Source: Ulvibacter sp. MAR_2010_11
Lineage (GTDB): Bacteria; Bacteroidota; Bacteroidia; Flavobacteriales; Flavobacteriaceae
DNA length: 64,000 nt
Direction of reading: 5' to 3'
Assembly: GCF_002813135.1 (NCBI RefSeq)
Contig: NZ_PHTY01000001.1
Location: 2,873,501 to 2,937,500, forward strand
Shown here: positions 16,245-23,358 of the stretch, in pieces
Layout: each line of letters begins with the position of its first letter
Numbering within the stretch: the first letter of the stretch is position 1
Position numbers and translations under genes: made by a program
The notes under the pieces: model-generated
Database searches by the model: none
What the model was told of the DNA's origin: nothing
What the model saw: only the letters and a program-made list of their open reading frames with translations

Positions 16245-16287
16245 CAAATTTACCCGATATGGGCACAGAAAACTATGATATTTGTCA
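16245..16287 (-). promoter_or_regulatory. FNR-like site plus consensus -7 box upstream of hpf-usp
   Basis: On the minus strand TGACAAATATCA (16287-16276), 23 bp, then TAAATTTG (16252-16245), a full match to TAnnTTTG. Confidence 0.7.
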
Positions 16288-16303
16288 GTCTGTGGAAATT
16301 GAA

Positions 16304-17215
16304 TTATTTGAGATCTTTGCCAACTTTAAGTTCAGGAATCCGAATAACTTCAATTGTTGCTGATGCTAACACAACCTTGCCATTGGTTTCATTTATTTTA
16401 GTATGAATGGTATCGTGCAAAAGATGTTGGGTCATTCTTCTTTTTTGATAATTAACAATATAACGAAGGTTAAATTTTAGCCAGTTGTCGGTTAGGGTAA
16501 TGGCAAGAGTGGGTTCTACTATGGCGTCTTCAATATAGAATTTGTTGACCACCCCTTCCCATTGTTTCTTTGAAGCCAGTGTATATTCACTTAAGATTTC
16601 GGATGCAACCGATACAATAATTTTTTTTGCAAGTTCTGTATCCGAGCCATATCTAATGGGGATATTTAATTCATCCCAAATAAAGGGAAAGTCCTGCGTG
16701 TAATTGTAAATGGGACCCTTAAAGACAAAAGCATTGCTTAATTTCACAATACGACCACTGTAATTATCACTCGACACCCACTCACCTATTTCCATCATTG
16801 TAGTGTAAATACTATCTATGTCTATTACATCTCCTTTAATACCATTCATTTCTATACGGTCACCGGGAGCATAAACTTTTACCAAAAAAATATAGATGGA
16901 ACCTGCAAGGCTTAAGAATAATTCCTGTAGCGTAATAGCAATCCCAGCTGAGAACAAACCAATAGCAAGTGTGAAATCTTTAATATTCCCGGTAAAATAG
17001 GAAATGGTAAGAAGAATTATAAGTAAATAACCTCCAATTTCAATCGCTTTTTGAGTCTTATAACGGGCTGAGGTGTCAGCGATGCTTTTTTTAAAATAGC
17101 GACGCAAAAACTGAATCCCTCCTACCACAAATAACAACCATATTATATATTTAATAATGCTGGTCGTGGTTGGATGGGTGTTAAACCATTCTTTTATAAA
17201 TTCGAAATAATCCAT
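16304..17215 (-). CDS. MscS-family mechanosensitive channel
   Basis: 303 residues. There are three to four hydrophobic segments in the first 130 residues, the last being the glycine/alanine-rich pore helix region (IGLFSAGIAITLQELFLSLAG), followed by the beta domain YAPGDRIEMNG that is diagnostic of MscS. The C-terminal part is the mixed alpha/beta cytoplasmic vestibule. The likely role is an osmotic safety valve or small ion channel in the inner membrane. It follows the flavodoxin-like gene by 9 bp and shares its promoter (17760-17802). Confidence 0.88.
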   Translation of the reverse strand: MDYFEFIKEWFNTHPTTTSIIKYIIWLLFVVGGIQFLRRYFKKSIADTSARYKTQKAIEIGGYLLIILLTISYFTGNIKDFTLAIGLFSAGIAITLQELFLSLAGSIYIFLVKVYAPGDRIEMNGIKGDVIDIDSIYTTMMEIGEWVSSDNYSGRIVKLSNAFVFKGPIYNYTQDFPFIWDELNIPIRYGSDTELAKKIIVSVASEILSEYTLASKKQWEGVVNKFYIEDAIVEPTLAITLTDNWLKFNLRYIVNYQKRRMTQHLLHDTIHTKINETNGKVVLASATIEVIRIPELKVGKDLK

Positions 17216-17224
17216 TTAAAGTTT

Positions 17225-17740
17225 TTATCGCTTTTTTAATATATATTCTATTTTCTCTATAATTGTATCTGAAACATCGCTGGCCTTTTCAATAATGGAT
17301 TCACCGGACATTGCATCAATACCTTCTATTTTATTGCTCCCCGCTCCCGATGTGGCATAGACAATCATTTTATGCTTTAGCTGTTCATTTTCTGTAATAA
17401 ATTGAGTTACCCCGCGTGGGGGCTTACCATATTCCCAAGTATGCAAAATAATTATTGCGGAGTAATTTTGAGCTTGAACCTGCTGTAGTTGTGACACATC
17501 TATTTTTTTTATATGAATCGAATCTTTTTTGTAAAAATTTATAATATTAATCACCACGGCCTCCTTAAAATCGCTCCCTTGACTGGCTACCAAAATTTTG
17601 GTGTGTAACGACGTACTATTAACTAATTTGATTTCCGCTACTTCCATAGAATAGGCCACTTTGTACCAAATTGCAAACGCAAACAGAAGCATGGCAAAAC
17701 TGAATATAAAAAGCAATCTGTTTTTAAGTTTTGTATTCAT
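17225..17740 (-). CDS. Membrane-anchored flavodoxin-like protein
   Basis: 171 residues from the ATG at 17740; an upstream in-frame ATG at 17803 would place the start inside the operator, so it was rejected. One N-terminal membrane helix (about 8-28) is followed by a flavodoxin-like alpha/beta domain (TKILVASQGSDFKEAVV, AIIILHTWEYGKPPRGV, IVYATSGAG). The usual flavodoxin T-x-T-G-N phosphate loop reads ASQGSD, so FMN binding is uncertain. It is the first gene of an operon with an MscS channel. The promoter has an FNR-like site with a -7-like box TATTTTGG. Confidence 0.6.
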   Translation of the reverse strand: MNTKLKNRLLFIFSFAMLLFAFAIWYKVAYSMEVAEIKLVNSTSLHTKILVASQGSDFKEAVVINIINFYKKDSIHIKKIDVSQLQQVQAQNYSAIIILHTWEYGKPPRGVTQFITENEQLKHKMIVYATSGAGSNKIEGIDAMSGESIIEKASDVSDTIIEKIEYILKKR

Positions 17741-17759
17741 TATTTTTCCTTTTACAGGG

Positions 17760-17802
17760 CCAAAATACTTCGTATGAATTGTGTATGCTATGACTTTTAT
17801 CA
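17760..17802 (-). promoter_or_regulatory. FNR-like site plus -7-like box upstream of flavodoxin-like/mscS
   Basis: On the minus strand TGATAAAAGTCA (17802-17791), 23 bp, then TATTTTGG (17767-17760), a slightly imperfect -7. Its centre lies 32 bp from that of the divergent site at 17823-17834. Confidence 0.55.
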
Positions 17803-17822
17803 TAGTAACAATGATATCGAAC

Positions 17823-17865
17823 TGATATTTATCATTTTAGGAACCCTCCTTCCTGTCTACATTTA
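17823..17865 (+). promoter_or_regulatory. FNR-like site plus -7-like box upstream of the peroxiredoxin
   Basis: TGATATTTATCA (17823-17834), 23 bp, then TACATTTA (17858-17865). The peroxiredoxin ATG used here is at 17891, 25 bp downstream. Confidence 0.65.
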
Positions 17866-17890
17866 CTTAAAACTTTTAAAAAATAAATCA

Positions 17891-18556
17891 ATGGACACTC
17901 AAGAAATTGAAAAAACATTTATCCCAAGGATTGGTGACAATGCACCGGATTTTGACGCCATAACAACTCCCGGAAAACTAAAGCTATCAGACTATGCCGG
18001 TGGAAAATGGGTCATTCTTTTTTCGCACCCTGCCGATTTCACACCGGTTTGTACCACAGAGCTAACCGGCTTTACCGAAAGAAAAAAGGATTTTGAAAAA
18101 CTCGATACAAAATTAATAGGATTAAGTATAGACAGTATTCATTCTCATTTGGCATGGGTCAATAATGTAAGAGAAAAGACGGGTGTTTATTTTGAATTTC
18201 CCATTATTGCCGATATCGATATGAAAGTTGCCAAGCTTTATGGAATGCTACAACCCAATGAAAGCGAAACTGCCGCCGTACGTGCTGTATTCTTTATAGA
18301 CCCCTATTTAAGAATCCGGCTCATAATGTATTACCCTTTAAATGTAGGCAGAAATATGGATGAAATAATTAGGGCTCTCACAGCACTACAAGTAAGTGAT
18401 GAGCATAAAGTAGCACTACCACTTAACTGGAAAAAAGGTGATAAGGTAATTGTACCACCACCCAAAACCTTACAACAAATGGAAGAACGTATTAATGATG
18501 ATAGCTGTGAAAAAGTCGATTTTTATTTAGCAAAGAAAGAATTGAACCTAAACTAA
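17891..18556 (+). CDS. Peroxiredoxin (Prx6/AhpC-TSA family)
   Basis: 221 residues from the ATG at 17891. The frame is open back to 17774, but that region contains the operator and -7 box. The peroxidatic Cys lies in the FTPVCTTEL motif (about 53), and the Prx6-type C-terminal domain (about 165-215) is present, with a second Cys in DDSCEK that could act in resolution. The protein reduces hydrogen or organic peroxides in the cytoplasm. It is divergent from the flavodoxin-like/mscS operon, each side with its own FNR-like site. Confidence 0.9.
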   Translation: MDTQEIEKTFIPRIGDNAPDFDAITTPGKLKLSDYAGGKWVILFSHPADFTPVCTTELTGFTERKKDFEKLDTKLIGLSIDSIHSHLAWVNNVREKTGVYFEFPIIADIDMKVAKLYGMLQPNESETAAVRAVFFIDPYLRIRLIMYYPLNVGRNMDEIIRALTALQVSDEHKVALPLNWKKGDKVIVPPPKTLQQMEERINDDSCEKVDFYLAKKELNLN

Positions 18557-18605
18557 TTATCCAACCGCTCATCCTTATTGTTAAAAGCGTTGCTTTTGAT
18601 ACTCT

Positions 18606-18935
18606 CTAGCACTTCGTATTCATCGCAACTGCAATTGAAATGCCTAGGCCATAAGACCTATACCTTGACGTTGTGCACAAACTTGGTTCTATGGAATATT
18701 TTAAATTACATCTGGGACAACTTTCCTTCACTTTATTCATATAGGACAATTTATATAGTTGTGCCTCTAAAAATTCTCCTTGGCGACAGTGTGGGCATTT
18801 TAAAAACAAAAGACTCTGTAAATATGTTCTTTTCAAAATTGCTTTAATCTTTACACTAAGGTATTGGTAAAGTTGGTGAATTTTGATAACTGTTGTTACA
18901 TAACTTTTCAAAGAGTCATTTTGTAGTTTTTTCAA
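18606..18935 (-). pseudogene. Degraded DUF983-family gene
   Basis: The minus strand encodes a 109-residue frame whose middle matches DUF983 proteins: a CPHCRQGEF zinc-knuckle-like pair, a second CPRCNLKY pair, then EPS and SYGLGISIAVA. In intact members the region after the second pair reads as an E-P-x-F-x-x-G-A-M-Y-V-S-Y segment leading into two membrane helices. Here the aromatic part is replaced by unrelated residues and the protein stops soon after the first helix begins. The N-terminal 40 residues are also not typical. I read this as a decayed gene fragment; a small functional protein is less likely. Nothing else is seen between it and 19004. Confidence 0.55.
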
Positions 18936-19003
18936 AAAAGTAGTTTCAACGGAGCGCTAATCTTCAATCACAACTTCTATTAAATTGTCTATTTTCGATA
19001 TTT

Positions 19004-19993
19004 TTAGTCGTTTGAGGATTTGTCTTTTTTCTTTTGGTCGCGTTCCTGTTTTCTGAAATAACCTCTGAATAAAAAATTATGCTTCAATGCCTCCATATTT
19101 TCGTTTAACCTTTGTGAAGCTTCCTTTATTATTATCATAGTCGAATCGATTGTTTTAGGCAATGATTCATCTTTTGTAATGTAATTGAAGGTGCTTTTAG
19201 ATGTTTTTATTTCTGAAATAATCGATTCCAGATCCTCCGTGGTCTTTGAAACATCTATACTTGATTGTTCCAAATTCGAAATTATTCTTTGCATTTGGTT
19301 CCCAACGATGGTGTCATTTAGCAGTACCCCCACTGTACTTGCTTTCATGTCAATTTTTGAAACCTTATGGTTTATGGAGGCAATGAATTGGTTGGTGCCA
19401 CTGGTGGTGTTTTTTAAATTTTCTAAGGTTGCACGTATGTCTTTTGTTAAAGTAGAATCGGTGATGAGTGCTCCCAATGCACCTTCACCCGCTAAAATCT
19501 TATTCGTGATTTTAAGCAAATCTGCCGTAAGTAAAGCTGCATTTTCGTTTGTCACATTGAGTGTCGAAAGCATATCGTCGGCCCCAATTTTACTGTAGGT
19601 AGTTATGGTGTCTCCGGATACAATAACTGGCAGATTTGCTTTTCCTGGAAGAATATTAACTACCATACTACCCACCAATCCATCTGATCCAATGGTTGCA
19701 ATCGCATCTCTCTTTATAAATGCTCCTGTTTTTTCTTCCACCATCATTTGTATCACAATCCTAGCTTCGTCAACCATTTCAATTCTACCAACAGTACCTA
19801 CATTGATCCCTGAATAGCGAACGTTATTGCCCAATTGTAACCCATTCACATTTTGGAAAACGGCATATATCTGGATGTTTTTACTGAAGATATGTTGTCT
19901 ATTGCCAATGAAATATAGTGCTGCAACCAAAATCATGGTGCCAACAACAACAAATATTCCGACTCGGGTCTTATGGGAAGCTGATTTTTGCAT
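19004..19993 (-). CDS. mlaD: MlaD-family lipid-binding protein (MCE domain)
   Basis: 329 residues. A single N-terminal membrane anchor (about 10-30) is followed by one MCE domain (about 38-115) with the typical NGLQLGNNVRYSGINVGTV segment. A long helical C-terminal region follows, as in Bacteroidota MCE proteins, which are much longer than E. coli MlaD. MlaD forms a hexameric ring that passes phospholipids between the membranes. It is the third gene of mlaE-mlaF-mlaD, 5 bp after mlaF. Confidence 0.88.
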   Translation of the reverse strand: MQKSASHKTRVGIFVVVGTMILVAALYFIGNRQHIFSKNIQIYAVFQNVNGLQLGNNVRYSGINVGTVGRIEMVDEARIVIQMMVEEKTGAFIKRDAIATIGSDGLVGSMVVNILPGKANLPVIVSGDTITTYSKIGADDMLSTLNVTNENAALLTADLLKITNKILAGEGALGALITDSTLTKDIRATLENLKNTTSGTNQFIASINHKVSKIDMKASTVGVLLNDTIVGNQMQRIISNLEQSSIDVSKTTEDLESIISEIKTSKSTFNYITKDESLPKTIDSTMIIIKEASQRLNENMEALKHNFLFRGYFRKQERDQKKKDKSSND

Positions 19994-19998
19994 AGTTT

Positions 19999-20736
19999 TT
20001 AATTTTTAAAAAAGGCTTTAATTTTTGGATCTTCGGAAGTAGATAATTCTTTAAAAGAACCTTCGGCATAATTAATTCCATTCACCAATAAAATCATCCT
20101 ATTGCTTATAACTCTTGCGCAGTCTACGTCGTGTGTAATAATTAGAGATGAAGTCTTATAGGTGGTTTGAATCGTGCGCATTAATTGAATGATTTCCTTT
20201 GATGTAATCGGATCGAGACCAGTGGTGGGTTCGTCATACAGCATAATTTTTGGCTTCAATATCAAAGCCCTTGCCAGAGCCACCCGTCGTTGCATTCCTC
20301 CGGAGAGTTCTGCAGGCATTAACTCGATAGCGTGTGATAAGCTAACATTTCCTAAGGCTTCGAGTACTAATTCTTCGGTTGTTTTAGAAGCATCTACTTT
20401 GTCCTTGTTTCTACGCAAAGGAAATTCTAAATTTTCCCGCACGGTCATAGAATCATATAATGCACTACCTTGAAAAAGAAAACCAATTTCAGTTCGCAAT
20501 ACATCCAATTCTTTTCTGCCGAGTGAAATAATGTCAAAATCTTTTATTCTAATCGACCCACTATCGGCAGTCATTAAACCAACCAAACATTTAATCATCA
20601 CTGATTTTCCTGATCCGGACTTCCCCATGATGACCAAATTCTCACCTTCATACAATTTGAGGCTAAAACCATTCAAAACGTGGTTCTCACCAAAGCTTTT
20701 ACGTAAATCCTTTATTTCTAAAACGGGGTTTTTCAT
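19999..20736 (-). CDS. mlaF: MlaF-family ABC transporter ATPase
   Basis: 245 residues, a typical ABC ATPase: Walker A GKSGSGKS, Q-loop GFLFQG, signature LSGGMQRR, Walker B IMLYDEPTTGLDP and the switch His in ITHD. The SGGMQRR signature and the FLFQGSALYDSMTV segment are characteristic of the Mla/Ttg2A subfamily. It energises phospholipid movement through MlaE. It overlaps mlaE by 4 bp and precedes mlaD. Confidence 0.92.
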   Translation of the reverse strand: MKNPVLEIKDLRKSFGENHVLNGFSLKLYEGENLVIMGKSGSGKSVMIKCLVGLMTADSGSIRIKDFDIISLGRKELDVLRTEIGFLFQGSALYDSMTVRENLEFPLRRNKDKVDASKTTEELVLEALGNVSLSHAIELMPAELSGGMQRRVALARALILKPKIMLYDEPTTGLDPITSKEIIQLMRTIQTTYKTSSLIITHDVDCARVISNRMILLVNGINYAEGSFKELSTSEDPKIKAFFKN

Positions 20737-21494
20737 ATCTCAAAGAAAATATCGGTTAGAAATACGGCTATAAAGTCTATCACAAAGAGTAACATGGAAG
20801 TATAGACAACTGCCGCATTTGAGGCCTCGCCTACTCCAACAGTACCTTTTGAGCAGTTATACCCTTTATAACAACCTACCAAGCCAATGGCAAAACCAAA
20901 GAAAAATGATTTTACTGTAGCCGGTATGATGTCACTAAACTTGAGCGCATCAAAAACCTTGTTAAAATATAGCATATATGAAACTTCACCTTTTAGATTT
21001 TCTACAATAGCCGAGCCGAAAAGCGCGACCGCATCGCCCATTAAAATAAGTAGTGGAAGCATTAATGTAGTTGCTAAAATTCGGGTCACCACCAAATATT
21101 TAAACGGATTTGTGCCTGAAACCTCCATGGCATCAATTTGCTCGGTTACTTTCATACTGCCTAGTTCAGCCCCAATACCAGATCCTATTCGTCCCGCGCA
21201 AATAAGGGCAATGATAACGGGACCAATTTCACGAACAATTGAAATGCTTACCATTGAGGGCATCCAGGATGCAGCACCGAATTCGAGTAAGGTAGGTCTG
21301 GACTGCAGTGTGAATACCAATCCAAGAATGAAACCTGTAACACTTACAAGTAAAAACGAGCGGTTTCCCATTTGATAGCACTGTCGAAGCAATTCCTTCC
21401 ATTCGAACGGAGCGGTAACCACCTCCTTAAAAAAACGAAGTGCGAAATAGGTCATATCACCTATCTCTTCAAAGAAACGCTTGGTTTTTAACAT
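20733..21494 (-). CDS. mlaE: MlaE-family ABC transporter permease
   Basis: 253 residues from the ATG at 21494; a TTG at 21515 would add seven residues. The protein has five to six hydrophobic segments and the MlaE signatures VREIGPVIIALICAGRIGSG and GAELGSMKVTEQIDAM. It is the membrane channel of the Mla phospholipid transporter. It is the first gene of mlaEFD. Its promoter (21533-21575) has an FNR-like palindrome, which would tie outer-membrane lipid balance to the same stress regulon. Confidence 0.92.
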   Translation of the reverse strand: MLKTKRFFEEIGDMTYFALRFFKEVVTAPFEWKELLRQCYQMGNRSFLLVSVTGFILGLVFTLQSRPTLLEFGAASWMPSMVSISIVREIGPVIIALICAGRIGSGIGAELGSMKVTEQIDAMEVSGTNPFKYLVVTRILATTLMLPLLILMGDAVALFGSAIVENLKGEVSYMLYFNKVFDALKFSDIIPATVKSFFFGFAIGLVGCYKGYNCSKGTVGVGEASNAAVVYTSMLLFVIDFIAVFLTDIFFEI

Positions 21495-21532
21495 TATGGA
21501 AATGGTTTTGCTCAATACCTTTATTTAAGCAG

Positions 21533-21575
21533 TAAAAATAGATTTCATGACCCGGAAAATAAATGATATAAATCA
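21533..21575 (-). promoter_or_regulatory. FNR-like site plus -7-like box upstream of mlaEFD
   Basis: On the minus strand TGATTTATATCA (21575-21564), 23 bp, then TATTTTTA (21540-21533). Confidence 0.6.
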
Positions 21576-21586
21576 GTTACATAACC

Positions 21587-21629
21587 TGATATTTCTCATA
21601 GTAACTGAGCGATGAACTGCATAATTTTA
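21587..21629 (+). promoter_or_regulatory. FNR-like site (imperfect) plus -7-like box upstream of the BRO-N gene
   Basis: TGATATTTCTCA (21587-21598) differs from the consensus in one half-site position. After 23 bp TAATTTTA follows (21622-21629), and the start codon lies 20 bp later. The conserved spacing supports it despite the mismatch. Confidence 0.45.
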
Positions 21630-21649
21630 TGGTGTAAATTATATATGAG

Positions 21650-22405
21650 ATGAAAACGAGAACTGTTAGCAAAAAGCCTCTCAATTATTTTCAGCAATTG
21701 ATGTCGGTCGAAATTGACAACCAAATTTGGTTCGTTGCAGACGATGTAACAAAAATATTAGAACTAAACGATCCCGTTGAAGTTTTGGACAGCTTGGACG
21801 AAAATGAAAGAATTTGTTCGGAAATTTTCAGAGACGGAAAGAAAAAAACTGTGAATCTTGTTTCAGAAAGCGGACTCTATGCCTTAATTTTCCGAAGTGA
21901 TACCACCAGTGCAAAGCGTTTCAGAGAATGGGTTACAAATCAAGTTTTACCCTTAATACGAATAAGAGGTTACTATACTACGAAACGCTTGGAAATTCCC
22001 AACTTTGTTATTCGTTTTAATGACAACTACGACCGTATTGCAACCGGATACTTTTCCGTATTGACCGAACTCTTTATTAGACTCTACGGCCGTTTTGAAA
22101 AATTAGGCTATCTAATACCCAATAAAGCGCTAACGGGCAAACAAATGCATCCGGAAGTTAGTGTAGGGTTGCATTTTGATGATTATTTAGAAAAAAACTT
22201 TCCGAAAAGTAAAGATGATTACACGTTATATCAACACAGATTGCCGAATGGCAAAGAAATCTAGGTAAAACAATACCAAAATCATTTGCTGCCGGCATTT
22301 ATCGAATTTTTGGATGAAATTTGGATTAAAAAATACGCCTATAAGTACTTTAAAGATAGAGATACTAATGCCCTCGAATTTCTTCCCAAATTAATCGCCT
22401 CATAA
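21650..22405 (+). pseudogene. BRO-N domain protein interrupted by an in-frame amber codon
   Basis: The first 204 codons encode a BRO/antirepressor N-terminal domain (WFVADDVTKILEL, then SESGLYALIFRSDTTSAKRFREWVTNQVLP), followed by a less conserved part. A TAG at 22262-22264 ends the frame after GKEI. The same frame stays open for 46 more codons (VKQYQNHLLPAFIEFLDEIW and on) to a TAA at 22403-22405, with protein-like composition that includes a plausible C-terminal helix. So a single nonsense change has probably truncated a 251-residue protein. Alternatively the 204-residue form is functional. BRO-N domains bind DNA in phage antirepressors; chromosomal single copies have no known role. It is divergent from mlaEFD. 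Confidence 0.6.
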
Positions 22406-23128
22406 ATTACTCACTATGCTGGCTAAACCAATTCCCAAGATCAGTATTAAGACGATGTAGCGAAACTGCTCTTGGGACATTTTATTCAGTATCAGTTTGC
22501 CTATCCAGGTCCCTAAAATTCCTATTACTATTAAAATTGGAATAAGGTATAGTAAATCCTTACGCATATAGCCATTGAAGTAATAGACAATGGTTCTGCT
22601 TAAATCTACACCCAAATCTATTACTGCAGAGGTAGCTATAAATTTGTCTTTGTTCATTTTAAAAGCTGCCAACGTAATACCCCTAATTGCACCACCCGTA
22701 CCCAAAATACCGGCACTTAATCCTGAAAGTGTCCCACCTATAAAGGCATTTTTTGCAGTTGCTTTTATAACCAGTTTCTTGAAAATAAGAAAAACTAAAC
22801 TAAGTACCACCAGAAAAATCCCCAACGAATACGTTAAAATTACAGGATCTAAAAACTGACTAAAATATCCGCCAACTATTACAAAGACAACTGCGGGTAC
22901 CCCCAATTGTACTAGCACCTTTTTATCCAATCCCTTTCTGAAAAAAGCAATTTTTGTTAGGTTGCTGGATACGTGATATAATGCGGTGATCCCCAACACC
23001 GACTGAAAATCCAAGAAAAAATTAGCCACCGGAACAAAGAAGACCGATGAACCAAAACCACCTACAGTCCCTAAAATTTCAGCAATCAGTGATAGAATTA
23101 TAAAAACGGGTAAGTATCGAGAAAGCAT
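22400..23128 (-). CDS. TauE/SafE-family membrane transporter
   Basis: 242 residues with seven to eight hydrophobic helices and the two TauE/SafE repeats: GTVGGFGSSVFFVP near the N-terminus and GGTLSGLSAGILGTGGAIRG in the second half. The family exports sulfite, sulfoacetate or other organic anions across the inner membrane; the substrate here is unknown. Its 3' end overlaps the tail of the interrupted BRO-N gene by 6 bp. A palindrome TGACATAAGTCA lies upstream with a possible -7 box. Confidence 0.85.
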   Translation of the reverse strand: MLSRYLPVFIILSLIAEILGTVGGFGSSVFFVPVANFFLDFQSVLGITALYHVSSNLTKIAFFRKGLDKKVLVQLGVPAVVFVIVGGYFSQFLDPVILTYSLGIFLVVLSLVFLIFKKLVIKATAKNAFIGGTLSGLSAGILGTGGAIRGITLAAFKMNKDKFIATSAVIDLGVDLSRTIVYYFNGYMRKDLLYLIPILIVIGILGTWIGKLILNKMSQEQFRYIVLILILGIGLASIVSNL

Positions 23129-23147
23129 CTTCTAGTTTATATGGCCA

Positions 23148-23190
23148 CTAAAATAATTGTAAGAAGTAAACGGTACTATGACATAAGTCA
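23148..23190 (-). promoter_or_regulatory. Possible FNR-like site upstream of the TauE/SafE gene
   Basis: TGACATAAGTCA (23179-23190) is a palindrome except its centre. On the minus strand, 23 bp on, lies TATTTTAG (23155-23148), a weaker -7. The leader would be short (about 15 bp), so this is the least certain of the twelve. Confidence 0.35.
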
Positions 23191-23303
23191 TTTTAATCTT
23201 TTTGAAGCCAAAATGGAATCGAAAAATGTGATACTGTTTAAAATTTTTAAAAGTGGAATGGAATACCGTAAGTTAGAATTAAAAATTGGATGGTTGCTCT
23301 TTG

Positions 23304-23333
23304 CAAAAAAAACCTGCAACTTAAGTTGCAGGT
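23304..23333 (-). terminator. Intrinsic terminator of the DUF4397 gene
   Basis: A perfect 20-bp palindrome (23313-23332, CCTGCAACTT arm) is followed on the minus strand by eight T residues. Confidence 0.85.
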
Positions 23334-23358
23334 CATTGAGGAGCAATTTAAAACAAAC

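Noticed and set aside
17774-17890. Longer start of the peroxiredoxin frame
   Set aside because: It would translate the operator and the -7 box; the ATG at 17891 gives the normal Prx N-terminus.
18578-18847. Plus-strand frame of 89 codons opposite the DUF983 remnant
   Set aside because: The minus strand carries recognisable DUF983 motifs; the plus frame shows no known motif.
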